Below are positions 1-5,958 of a stretch of DNA of 10,069 nucleotides, piece after piece (the stretch's first letter is position 1; each line of letters begins with the position of its first letter). The notes under the pieces are model-generated. The model saw only the letters and a list, made by a program, of their open reading frames with translations, was not told the DNA's origin and did not search any database. The stretch lies in NCBI GenBank assembly GCA_029933395.1, contig JAOZOG010000065.1, forward strand, positions 1 to 10,069, given 5' to 3'. Source of the DNA: Sulfurovaceae bacterium (GTDB lineage: Bacteria > Campylobacterota > Campylobacteria > Campylobacterales > Sulfurovaceae). Made by a program: the position numbers and the translations under genes.

Positions 1-1485
1 CTCATGCTCGGTGACGATCGTCTCTTCCCAGGCTTTGTAGATCGCATTCCAGTACTCGCTCATCGGCTTGGCTGCCGGGCCGTAGAATTTCTGATAAAAC
101 TCCTCCAGCATTGCAGAGACATTCGCATCGGGATTCCACATCAGTTGTCCGCGGAAGTAGAGATTGGTGAAGGTGGTGGCGATGGCATTGCGGGATTCAG
201 TATTGATGCCCAGGATACCGGCGTCACGATAGTGCTTGACATCTTCACTGAAGGCGATATGAGAAGGATCGGGGATGTCGCGCCACACCAGCATACCCTG
301 GTCGTAGTCGTAGATCGCCAGACGCCCATCCATAATCTTCGCCCACTTGTAGAGAAATTGTTTGTACTCCTGTTTGGGTGGAGACTGGATGGAATCCATA
401 CCGTGATTTGGATCGATGTCGATCGGAGCCAGTTCGCAGAAGAGGGAGCGCTCCGCCTTCATATCGCGTACCGGGGGGATCGTCATGTTGGCATAGGCCA
501 GAAAGCCGATTTTGGAGGGGCTGTTGGGATATTTTTTCTGCAGGATACGTGCAATATTGTTATAGAGTTCCAGGAATGGATCAGAAACACTCCAGCGCAT
601 ATAGTACTTGTCCCACTGGAGCTTCATCAGCTTCTGATCTTTCGGATAGGTAGAGTTATAAATGCCGTCCGCCATACCAAGGGAAAAATCTTTGCCCTCT
701 GCATACATTTTTTCTACCTGTGCGGCGACATGCTCTGCTGTTTTTGGGTCAGTCAGGGGAATGCTCATAACACTCCTGCTGAGACCTTTTACATATCTGC
801 TGATCGCATGGTTGGTTCGAGGCATACCACCCCTGCCTACCGTCATAAAGTTCCTGCGCTGAAATTCCGCTTGTCCTGTTTTGTCTCCCATCCAGGAGAT
901 CCAGTAGGTGCGGATCTCGAATGGCGGTGCATAGGCATAGTCCAGCTTTCCGACACCCAATCTCTTCTGTTCGGGAATACACTCCCCAAACTCTGTAGGC
1001 ATATACCATCGGCATCCCCAGCGTTTCAGCAGCTCCGCTACGGCGTAGTAGTGGCTTTTGTCATTGCTGCCGGCAAGATAGACATGATTGCCTTTTCGCC
1101 GGAGGACAATGGCGTCACTGCGCAGTATCGGCTTGCGGACCACTGTTTTTTTCAATGCGGTTTTGAGAGAAGGATCTGCCTTGAGTGCCTCCTTTCCGAT
1201 GATCAGCAGCGGATGCCTGCTCTTGAGGGCTTTTTGGATCGACTCGGGTGTGTTGGCGATCTCTACTGTGGCGCCACTCATCAGATGGATATATTTGGCC
1301 AGATCTTTGGCTGCCAACCCCTCTTCTTCACCTGCTTTCGGTGAGACGATGATGATCGCGTCGCTTCTGCCGTTTTTGGCGATCGTCAATACGTTATCTG
1401 TCGCTTCACCTGCCATTTCACCAGCCATTGCCGTGAGTGACAGAAGGGTGAGGAGTCCGATAATGAATCGTTGCAGTTTTTTCAT
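1..1485 (-). CDS. Exported DUF4838-domain protein (GH67-like N-terminal region), C-terminus outside window
   Basis: I translated this open frame by hand from an ATG at 1485; it stays open for 495 codons to the window edge, so the C-terminus is missing. Residues 1-21 form a signal peptide (MKK, hydrophobic stretch, AMA then G), so the protein is probably exported. Residues about 50-165 resemble the alpha-glucuronidase-type N-terminal domain that precedes DUF4838: a 'LAKYIHLMSGATVEI' helix, a 'HPLLIIG' strand, and 'AVAELLKRWGCRWYMP' ending near residue 163. The rest matches DUF4838, including 'GILGINTESRN' and 'LWNPDANVSAMLEEFYQKFYGP' at about 449-470. The family is thought to act on carbohydrates, but I know of no defined reaction. 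It starts 22 bases after the toxin gene and lies in a polysaccharide cluster, so a role in trimming or degrading a uronic-acid glycan is an inference. A GTG two codons upstream (1491) is a plausible alternative start. Confidence 0.85.
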   Translation of the reverse strand, partial: MKKLQRFIIGLLTLLSLTAMAGEMAGEATDNVLTIAKNGRSDAIIIVSPKAGEEEGLAAKDLAKYIHLMSGATVEIANTPESIQKALKSRHPLLIIGKEALKADPSLKTALKKTVVRKPILRSDAIVLRRKGNHVYLAGSNDKSHYYAVAELLKRWGCRWYMPTEFGECIPEQKRLGVGKLDYAYAPPFEIRTYWISWMGDKTGQAEFQRRNFMTVGRGGMPRTNHAISRYVKGLSRSVMSIPLTDPKTAEHVAAQVEKMYAEGKDFSLGMADGIYNSTYPKDQKLMKLQWDKYYMRWSVSDPFLELYNNIARILQKKYPNSPSKIGFLAYANMTIPPVRDMKAERSLFCELAPIDIDPNHGMDSIQSPPKQEYKQFLYKWAKIMDGRLAIYDYDQGMLVWRDIPDPSHIAFSEDVKHYRDAGILGINTESRNAIATTFTNLYFRGQLMWNPDANVSAMLEEFYQKFYGPAAKPMSEYWNAIYKAWEETIVTEHE

Positions 1486-1488
1486 AGC

Positions 1489-1503
1489 CACTGTTATTTC
1501 CTT
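1489..1503 (-). promoter_or_regulatory. Ribosome binding site favouring a GTG start for the DUF4838 gene
   Basis: On the minus strand AAGGA (1503-1499) lies 7 bases before an in-frame GTG (1491-1489) but 13 bases before the ATG at 1485. The spacing favours GTG, which would add only Met-Ala before the MKK of the signal peptide. The site sits in the 22-base gap after the toxin stop codon, so the gene could be translated from the toxin-antitoxin transcript. No separate promoter fits in this gap. Confidence 0.55.
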
Positions 1504-1507
1504 TTGA

Positions 1508-1840
1508 TTAAAGCAGATCATTGCTTTTTAGTATCTCAATGATTCTCTCTTCATTGATATTTTCCAACTCTGTTTTTGAGTAGATTGCCATAAGATAGAG
1601 ATGGCTGTCTTCATTCAGGTAATAGTAGATAACTCTAAAGCCACCACTCTTGCCCGTCGGTGCCGAAGTATTTGCCAGGCGTATTTTGTAACAATGGTTT
1701 CCCAGTTCAATACCGGATCTTGGATTGTTCTTCAGGATTTCCCGGAGTTCCTCCAGGTCTTTGGCGATTTGTTTATGTTTCTTGTAGAGCCTTTTGGCAT
1801 CTCTGCCAAAAGAGGCCAGACTAATGATCTTCAAGCTCAT
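1508..1840 (-). CDS. Type II toxin, RelE/ParE superfamily (Gp49/HigB-like)
   Basis: A basic 110-residue protein of typical toxin size. The central 'GKSGGFRVIYYYL' (63-75) and 'YLMAIYSKTE' (82-91) match the core strands of the RelE/Gp49 group of the RelE/ParE superfamily. Members are usually ribosome-dependent or free mRNA endoribonucleases; ParE members instead poison gyrase. The Lys- and Arg-rich N-terminal helices (KRLYKKHKQ) and the central Lys/Arg residues fit RNA binding, but I cannot identify catalytic residues with certainty. Its start overlaps the end of the antitoxin gene by 20 bases and has no good Shine-Dalgarno sequence, so translational coupling to the antitoxin is likely. The antitoxin-first order is the usual one for RelBE/ParDE-like modules. 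The target is unknown. Confidence 0.88.
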   Translation of the reverse strand: MSLKIISLASFGRDAKRLYKKHKQIAKDLEELREILKNNPRSGIELGNHCYKIRLANTSAPTGKSGGFRVIYYYLNEDSHLYLMAIYSKTELENINEERIIEILKSNDLL

Positions 1841-2102
1841 CGATCAACGCATCCAGTGTCTGGGCCGAATCCCTCTTCTTTTTGTCACCCAAAAGGGAGT
1901 TGAGCTCTTTGCAGGATGCATCAAAACTGTCATAAAGCATCTTTGTTTTCTGCTCTTTGATATACGCATTGATCGCTTCAATGATGATATCCGTTCTATT
2001 GAGAGAGTATTCTCTGGTGAGTTCATCGATCTCTTCTATCAAATATTTTGGCAGGCGTAAACCTACCTGCTGTTTCTCCAATTGAGATAAAGTATGCATC
2101 AT
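1821..2102 (-). CDS. Ribbon-helix-helix antitoxin of the RelE/ParE-type module
   Basis: A 93-residue protein. Residues about 10-48 look like a ribbon-helix-helix DNA-binding domain: a short strand (QQVGLRLP), helix A (KYLIEEIDELTREY), the turn SLNRTD, and helix B (IIIEAINAYI). The rest is charged and helical and ends acidic (DALIDELEDH), as expected for the part that wraps and neutralises a basic toxin. Such antitoxins dimerise and repress their own promoter; a matching promoter-operator lies directly upstream (2124-2152). There are two consecutive ATG codons (2102 and 2099). The purine-rich AAGAG lies 4 bases before the first and 7 before the second, so the second may be the real start. The gene overlaps the toxin by 20 bases. 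Confidence 0.87.
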   Translation of the reverse strand: MMHTLSQLEKQQVGLRLPKYLIEEIDELTREYSLNRTDIIIEAINAYIKEQKTKMLYDSFDASCKELNSLLGDKKKRDSAQTLDALIDELEDH

Positions 2103-2123
2103 TTCACTCTTTTGTTTTTCAAT

Positions 2124-2152
2124 AGTATATAATATTTATATACGAATGTCAA
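2124..2152 (-). promoter_or_regulatory. Near-consensus sigma70 promoter of the toxin-antitoxin operon
   Basis: Reading the minus strand, TTGACA (2152-2147) is a perfect -35 and TATACT (2129-2124) is a 5/6 -10, separated by exactly 17 bases. Transcription would begin near 2117, leaving a leader of about 15 bases before the antitoxin ATG. The TGA stop of the upstream epimerase gene (2151-2149) lies inside the -35 hexamer, so the module is packed directly against that gene. This gives the toxin-antitoxin pair, and possibly the DUF4838 gene, a promoter separate from the sugar genes. Confidence 0.8.
2125..2143. promoter_or_regulatory. Inverted repeat, likely antitoxin operator
   Basis: GTATATAA (2125-2132), a 3-base centre (TAT), then TTATATAC (2136-2143) form a perfect 8-bp inverted repeat. 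It covers most of the -10 hexamer and part of the spacer of the antitoxin promoter. Ribbon-helix-helix antitoxins bind short palindromes at exactly such positions to autoregulate, so this is the best operator candidate. Its very high AT content means part of the symmetry could be chance. Confidence 0.65.
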
Positions 2153-3291
2153 TTATCAGCTGCATCAGAAATATTTTTGACATACCATCCGATCGCTTCT
2201 TCCATGCCCTGATAAATATCATGTGTCGGCGCATATCCTACGATCCTTTGTGCCTTGGAGATATCAGCATTGGAGTGACGGATATCGCCGGGACGAAAGT
2301 CCCGATAGATCGGTTCTTTTGTGATTCTAATCGGTGAATTTTGCACCCCAGGGGTATTTTCTGACGGGGCAATTTTGAATTGTTTGTTGAGTTGATCTTT
2401 GATTAAAGCATAGAGTTCATTGAGAGTGTTTCTGCCGCCTACGGCAACGTTGAAGGCTTCACCGAAGGCTTCTGGATTGTCGGTCAGGCCGGAGAGGATG
2501 TTCATCTGGATGACATTGTCGATATAGGTGAAGTCGCGGCTGGTTTCCCCGTCTCCATTGATGTAAACCGCTTCATCGGAAAGCAGAGAGCCAACCCATT
2601 TGGGGATGACGGCGGCGTAGGCACCGTTGGGGTCCTGCCGGCGGCCAAAGACGTTGAAGTAGCGCAACCCGATGGTTTCCATATCGTAGGTACGCTTGAA
2701 GACACCGCCATAGAGTTCGTTGGTCATCTTCATTGCGGCATAGGGGGAGAGCAGGTTGCCTGTGCGCTCTTCGACTTTGGGGAGTTCTTTCGAGTCACCG
2801 TAAACCGAACTGGAACTGGCGTACACGAAGCGCTTGACCCCTGCCTCTTTTGCCGCAGTCAGCATATTCAGAAAGCCGGTCACATTGGAGCGGTTGGAGG
2901 TGATGGGGTCGGCGATGGAGCGGGGGACAGAGCCCAATGCCGCCTGGTGCAGGACAATATCGACACCCTCGCAGGCCTTTTCACAGGTCTCGAAGTCAGC
3001 GATATCCCCCTCGATAAAGGTGAAATTCTTCGCACCCTCATCGCCAACCTGGGCAAGCACATCTTCGATATTGTGCCGATAACCCGTAGAGAAATTATCA
3101 ACCCCGACCACTTTTTGATTGTGTTTCAGGAGGAACTCTGTCAGGTTGGAACCGATGAAACCGGCATTGCCCGTGACGAGCCAAGACTTTGGATCAGATC
3201 GCAAAGCTTCGCCAAGCTGATCTAATTTTGAATTTTGAATTTTGCACCCCGGGGGTATTTCCTGACGGGGCAATTTTGAGTTATTTTCCAT
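2149..3291 (-). CDS. tviC: UDP-N-acetylhexosamine(uronate) 4-epimerase, TviC/WbpP family
   Basis: A 380-residue extended short-chain dehydrogenase/reductase acting in the cytoplasm. The NAD-binding motif is 'TGNAGFIGSNL' (40-50), followed by 'HQAALGSVPRS' (115-125), 'YASSSSVYGD' (157-166), and the catalytic Y184-x3-K188 in 'SPYAAMK'. 'LRYFNVFGRRQDPNGAYAA' (209-227) and 'NGDGETSRDFTYIDNV' (245-260) are hallmarks of the group that epimerises UDP-GlcNAc or UDP-GlcNAcA to the galacto form. With the TviB-like dehydrogenase 19 bases upstream, the expected product is UDP-GalNAcA. I chose the ATG at 3291 because the frame upstream only shadows the dehydrogenase gene. No strong ribosome binding site precedes it, so coupling to the upstream gene is likely. 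Two copies of a 47-bp palindromic repeat encode residues about 4-19 and 304-319, making the protein longer than family members I recall at the N-terminus and before 'YRDFRPGDIRHS'. The symbol rests on family resemblance. Confidence 0.9.
   Translation of the reverse strand: MENNSKLPRQEIPPGCKIQNSKLDQLGEALRSDPKSWLVTGNAGFIGSNLTEFLLKHNQKVVGVDNFSTGYRHNIEDVLAQVGDEGAKNFTFIEGDIADFETCEKACEGVDIVLHQAALGSVPRSIADPITSNRSNVTGFLNMLTAAKEAGVKRFVYASSSSVYGDSKELPKVEERTGNLLSPYAAMKMTNELYGGVFKRTYDMETIGLRYFNVFGRRQDPNGAYAAVIPKWVGSLLSDEAVYINGDGETSRDFTYIDNVIQMNILSGLTDNPEAFGEAFNVAVGGRNTLNELYALIKDQLNKQFKIAPSENTPGVQNSPIRITKEPIYRDFRPGDIRHSNADISKAQRIVGYAPTHDIYQGMEEAIGWYVKNISDAADN
2335..2381. repeat. 47-bp palindromic element, copy 1 (inside epimerase gene)
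   Basis: It matches copy 2 (3236-3282) at 44 of 47 positions in the same orientation. It consists of AATTTTG (2337-2343), a 27-base GC-richer core (2344-2370) and a second AATTTTG (2371-2377). The core contains the perfect palindrome ACCCC-A-GGGGT (2345-2355) and a second GGGG (2366-2369) that could compete for the CCCC. In the epimerase it encodes residues about 304-319, between the conserved core and 'YRDFRPGDIRHS', in a reading frame different from copy 2. I do not recognise the repeat as a named family. Confidence 0.85.
3224..3244. repeat. Three tandem copies of AATTTTG beside element copy 2
   Basis: AATTTTG occurs three times head to tail (3224-3230, 3231-3237, 3238-3244) and again directly after the core of element copy 2 (3272-3278). 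Copy 1 of the element is flanked by one AATTTTG on each side. The flanking heptamers therefore look like part of the element or like a duplicated target. Counting the extra heptamers, the N-terminal insertion would be 27 + 21 = 48 bases, which keeps the frame. Confidence 0.8.
3236..3282. repeat. 47-bp palindromic element, copy 2 (start of epimerase gene)
   Basis: The second copy of the element differs from copy 1 at three positions (3251, 3261 and 3280). The difference at 3251 is the centre base of the palindrome ACCCC-N-GGGGT (3246-3256), so the palindrome is kept. It encodes residues about 4-19 of the epimerase, immediately after the start codon, in a frame shifted by one base relative to copy 1. 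In the mRNA it can fold either as the short CCCC/GGGG hairpin or with UUGCCCC pairing to GGGGUGCAA (one bulge). Either could affect translation so near the start codon. Confidence 0.85.
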
Positions 3292-3310
3292 TTTTTCTAT
3301 CTGTATTAAG

Positions 3311-4600
3311 TCAAAGCCTTCCATCAACCTGACCGTCGATAAAGGATTTGATATCAAAAAGAACCTGCTTCTCGTCCATGGTAAAATCAAATTCTTTGAA
3401 CTTGTCATGTGCAACGGCAAGAATGACGGCATCGTAATTTTTGATTTGCAGTGCTGCATGATCGATGAGTTGAAGTCCATACTCCCGTTTGACCTCTTTG
3501 GGGTCCGCCCAGGGATCATAGACTTCGACATCGGTACCGAACTCCTGCAGTTCATGAATCAGGTCAATCACTCTGGAGTTTCGGATATCGGGACAATTCT
3601 CTTTGAAGGTGATACCCAATACCAGTACTTTGGCGCCGGATACTTTGTGCTCCTTCTGGATTATCAGTTTGAGAACCTGGTTGGCGACATACATTCCCAT
3701 GTTGTCGTTGAGGCGGCGGCCGGCGAGAATAATTTCAGGATTGTAGCCGACCTCCTGTGCCTTGTATGTCAGATAGTAGGGATCGACACCGATACAGTGG
3801 CCCCCTACCAGGCCGGGGCGGAAAGGGAGAAAGTTCCATTTGGTACCGGCTGCCTCGAGAACCGCCTCAGTATCGATACCCAGTTTGTTAAAAATAATCG
3901 CCAGCTCGTTGACGAAAGCGATATTGATATCACGCTGGGAGTTCTCGATGACTTTGGCTGCCTCTGCCACTTTGATACTCGGCGCCAGATGGGTACCGAT
4001 GGTGATGACAGAAGCATAAAGATCATCAACGATTCTGCCCGTTTCCGGAGTCGATCCGGAGGTCACTTTGAGAATCTTTTTGACGGTATGTTTCTTGTCT
4101 CCGGGATTGATGCGCTCCGGGGAGTATCCGCAGAAGAAATCCTCATTGAACTTCAGGCCGGAGATCTTTTCGAGGATCGGCACACACTCCTCTTCTGTTG
4201 CACCGGGATAGACAGTGGATTCGTAGATTACGATATCACCCTGCTTGAGTACTTTTCCGATCGATTCGCTGGCTTTGATAAGAGGGGTGAGGTCCGGGCG
4301 CTTATGCTCGTCGATCGGTGTCGGTACGGTGACGATATAGAAGTTGCAGTCAGCAATCTCTTCAAGGCGATCGGTAAATGTCATACCGTTGGCAAGCGCT
4401 TCTCTCACCTGCTCTTCACTCAGCTCCAACGTCCTGTCTATTCCATTGTTCAGTTCGTCGATACGCCATTGGGCGATATCGAAACCTGTCACCCTGTATT
4501 TTTCGCTGAATGCATGGGCGAGCGGCAAACCGACATATCCAAGACCGATGATAGCCAGTTTCGCATTCTTGAGCTGCTTGTTATCTATTGAATGATTCAT
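3311..4600 (-). CDS. tviB: UDP-N-acetyl-D-hexosamine 6-dehydrogenase, TviB/WbpO-like
   Basis: A 429-residue nucleotide-sugar dehydrogenase that oxidises C6 of UDP-GlcNAc or UDP-GalNAc to the uronic acid with two NAD+, in the cytoplasm. The Rossmann motif 'IIGLGYVGLP' is at 17-26. 'VTVPTPIDEHKRPDLTPL' (90-107) and 'YSPERINPGDKKH' (159-171) belong to the NAD-binding half. 'KVAEAAKVIENSQRDINIAF' (210-229) holds the conserved lysines, and the catalytic cysteine is C269 in 'GGHCIGVDPYY'. The C-terminal UDP-binding domain begins near residue 320 ('VLVLGITFKENCPDIRNSR'). The wording of these motifs resembles TviB of the Vi antigen pathway closely, and the epimerase partner follows directly downstream. 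The start at 4600 places the Rossmann motif at the usual distance; AAGG lies 11 bases upstream, a weak ribosome site. Preference for UDP-GlcNAc over UDP-GalNAc cannot be read from the sequence. Confidence 0.93.
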   Translation of the reverse strand: MNHSIDNKQLKNAKLAIIGLGYVGLPLAHAFSEKYRVTGFDIAQWRIDELNNGIDRTLELSEEQVREALANGMTFTDRLEEIADCNFYIVTVPTPIDEHKRPDLTPLIKASESIGKVLKQGDIVIYESTVYPGATEEECVPILEKISGLKFNEDFFCGYSPERINPGDKKHTVKKILKVTSGSTPETGRIVDDLYASVITIGTHLAPSIKVAEAAKVIENSQRDINIAFVNELAIIFNKLGIDTEAVLEAAGTKWNFLPFRPGLVGGHCIGVDPYYLTYKAQEVGYNPEIILAGRRLNDNMGMYVANQVLKLIIQKEHKVSGAKVLVLGITFKENCPDIRNSRVIDLIHELQEFGTDVEVYDPWADPKEVKREYGLQLIDHAALQIKNYDAVILAVAHDKFKEFDFTMDEKQVLFDIKSFIDGQVDGRL

Positions 4601-4727
4601 TGTAGAGAAAACCTTTTAATCGCAATTTGTACAAAAATAATGTAGATAGATTTCTTTTTTCGAATAAAAATATTCTACCCTAATGATGGTAAAAGTTGTA
4701 TGGGGCCCTGGTAAAACCGGCAGACTC
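4601..4727. other. Intergenic region between glycosyltransferase and dehydrogenase genes
   Basis: This is a 127-base AT-rich gap within the minus-strand cluster. It contains a small perfect inverted repeat (GAATA 4662-4666, TATTC 4671-4675) not followed by a T-run on either strand, so it is not a convincing terminator. No close match to a sigma70 promoter was found for the dehydrogenase, though the AT-rich stretch 4620-4675 could hold a weak one. I see no small gene here. Confidence 0.5.
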
Positions 4728-5753
4728 CTAGGAGGCATTTTTGGGCTTTCCGCAGGTACGGTTTTGACGTCTGATCATCGCTGCAGAATAAAAATAGACA
4801 ATGATAATATTGAGCAGAAAGAGAATAAGGAGGATGCCATCGTCATGGTTTTTGGTAAATTGCAGCCCCGTCAGAGAATAGACTGCCTGCATCACGATCA
4901 GGAAAAGGACGGTTTTTCGTGTATTTCCGGTAAAAAATTCATGCAGAATATGATGCAGATGGCACTGGTCGGCTGAAAAAATGCCCCGCCCCGTTCGTTT
5001 GCGGCGCATCACGACGACTGCAGTATCGATGATGGGCAGAGCAGCAAGAAAGAGTATCGCGACTGCCGGAATATATTCGAGTGATTTGATCGCTACGGTC
5101 GTGATGGCGAAACCCAGCATCAGGGAGCCGCTGTCTCCCATAAAGATAGACGCCGGATGCCAGTTGAAGATCATAAAAGCAGCCAGAGCCGCAAAGAAAC
5201 TCCCCGAAAGCACCATCATGAATTCATCATTGTACTGGTATCCTATGATAAAGAAACTTCCCAGTATCACCATACTTGCACCACCTGCCAGCCCATCGAG
5301 TCCATCGATGAGGTTGAGCGCATTGCTGAAGGCCAGGACGGCGAAGAGTGTAAAGGGCAGCGAAAACCATCCCAGAGCGATATGAAAACCGAAATAGGTT
5401 CCGATATCGCTGATCACCAGCTTGTCGGAGTAGATCAAGATCGTGCTGACAGCCATAACGATGATCTTTGCGCGCGGTGTCACGTCCTGATGGTCATCCA
5501 GTACTCCCACCACAAAAACCAACATAATGGCCAGAATGACCCAGGAGTAATTTTGCACCAAGACAAAATGAAAGAAAGGAACAACAATCAATACAGCAAG
5601 GAAAAAGCCGATGCCAGCCCCTCTGGGTGTATGTTTGCTATGCGAACTGCGTTCGTTGGGGATATCGATCAGTCCCAGCTTTGGAGCATAATGCACCAGT
5701 ATTTTGATAAAGAGGAGTGATAATAAAAAAATCAAACCGAGCTCCAGAAGCAT
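4728..5753 (-). CDS. Polyprenyl-phosphate sugar-1-phosphate transferase (WecA/MraY family)
   Basis: A 341-residue integral membrane protein with about ten hydrophobic segments, of glycosyltransferase family 4 (PF00953). These enzymes move a sugar-1-phosphate from a UDP-sugar onto undecaprenyl phosphate at the cytoplasmic face, the first membrane step in O-antigen, capsule or peptidoglycan synthesis. Motifs appear in the expected order: 'ERSSHSKHTPRGAG' (34-47), the Mg-binding 'GVLDDHQD' (83-90), 'NALNLIDGLDGLAGG' (144-158), 'FMGDSGSLMLGF' (204-215) and 'CHLHH' (264-268). The His motif and 'NLIDGLDGLAGG' resemble WecA-type enzymes more than MraY, and the polysaccharide neighbours support that. 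The tail after residue 325 is basic (RRQNRTCGKPKNAS). AGAGG lies 7 bases before the ATG. Substrate could be UDP-GlcNAc, UDP-QuiNAc or another sugar. It is probably the first gene of the cluster seen here. Confidence 0.9.
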   Translation of the reverse strand: MLLELGLIFLLSLLFIKILVHYAPKLGLIDIPNERSSHSKHTPRGAGIGFFLAVLIVVPFFHFVLVQNYSWVILAIMLVFVVGVLDDHQDVTPRAKIIVMAVSTILIYSDKLVISDIGTYFGFHIALGWFSLPFTLFAVLAFSNALNLIDGLDGLAGGASMVILGSFFIIGYQYNDEFMMVLSGSFFAALAAFMIFNWHPASIFMGDSGSLMLGFAITTVAIKSLEYIPAVAILFLAALPIIDTAVVVMRRKRTGRGIFSADQCHLHHILHEFFTGNTRKTVLFLIVMQAVYSLTGLQFTKNHDDGILLILFLLNIIIVYFYSAAMIRRQNRTCGKPKNAS

Positions 5754-5773
5754 TTATATCCCTCTATTTTGTA

Positions 5774-5802
5774 TTGACGCAATTATAGCCAAATTATATG
5801 AT
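5774..5802 (+). promoter_or_regulatory. Possible upstream promoter toward the Sel1 gene
   Basis: TTGACG (5774-5779) and TATGAT (5797-5802) are separated by 17 bases on the plus strand. If used it would give a leader of about 150 bases and lie over the minus-strand -10 candidates for the glycosyltransferase gene. It is weaker than the promoter at 5854-5883 and could be chance in an AT-rich region. Confidence 0.35.
5782..5798 (-). promoter_or_regulatory. Candidate -10 elements for the glycosyltransferase gene
   Basis: On the minus strand two perfect TATAAT hexamers occur at 5798-5793 and 5787-5782. The second would start transcription near 5775, about 22 bases before the ATG at 5753. Neither has a recognisable -35, which is common for epsilonproteobacterial promoters. 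Only one is likely to be used. Confidence 0.45.
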
Positions 5803-5853
5803 AAAACCGGATGATGTGGGTAGTTACCATCGTTTTCTGGGGTATGCAGTTGT

Positions 5854-5883
5854 TTGACGGGTGGTACAACTTTGGGATATAAT
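5854..5883 (+). promoter_or_regulatory. Sigma70-type promoter of the Sel1-repeat gene
   Basis: TTGACG (5854-5859, 5/6 match) and TATAAT (5878-5883, perfect) are separated by 18 bases. Transcription would begin near 5890, giving a leader of about 70 bases before the GTG at 5959. GTTGT (5849-5853) and ACAAC (5866-5870) form a short inverted repeat around the -35, which might be a regulator site, though it is only 5 bp long. Confidence 0.65.
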
Positions 5884-5958
5884 ATGCCGAATTACGAGTA
5901 AAAATACTATCAAAGAAAATGATGAATAAAAGCTGGAAGTAGTGAAGGGGTAAAAAAA

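Noticed and set aside
4..1344. 446-codon open frame on the plus strand
   Set aside because: It lies opposite the DUF4838 gene, has no recognisable protein motif and no ribosome site; the minus-strand reading gives a signal peptide and a family match.
3224..3282. CRISPR-like array at the epimerase start
   Set aside because: The repeats are 7-base tandem units and one 47-bp element without regularly spaced unique spacers, inside a coding gene.
3292..3555. Longer N-terminus for the epimerase, from an ATG at 3555
   Set aside because: This stretch overlaps the conserved end of the dehydrogenase gene and reads as low-complexity out-of-frame protein; the ATG at 3291 gives a normal family length.
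3407..4591. 394-codon open frame on the plus strand
   Set aside because: It is the antisense shadow of the dehydrogenase gene, whose motifs are complete on the minus strand.
4662..4675. GAATA-AAAA-TATTC inverted repeat as a terminator
   Set aside because: The stem is only 5 AT-rich pairs and no T-run follows it on either strand.
4724..4733. Perfect 10-bp palindrome CTCCTAGGAG across the glycosyltransferase stop codon
   Set aside because: It has no loop, no partner copy and no nearby promoter; a single short palindrome is expected by chance in 10 kb.
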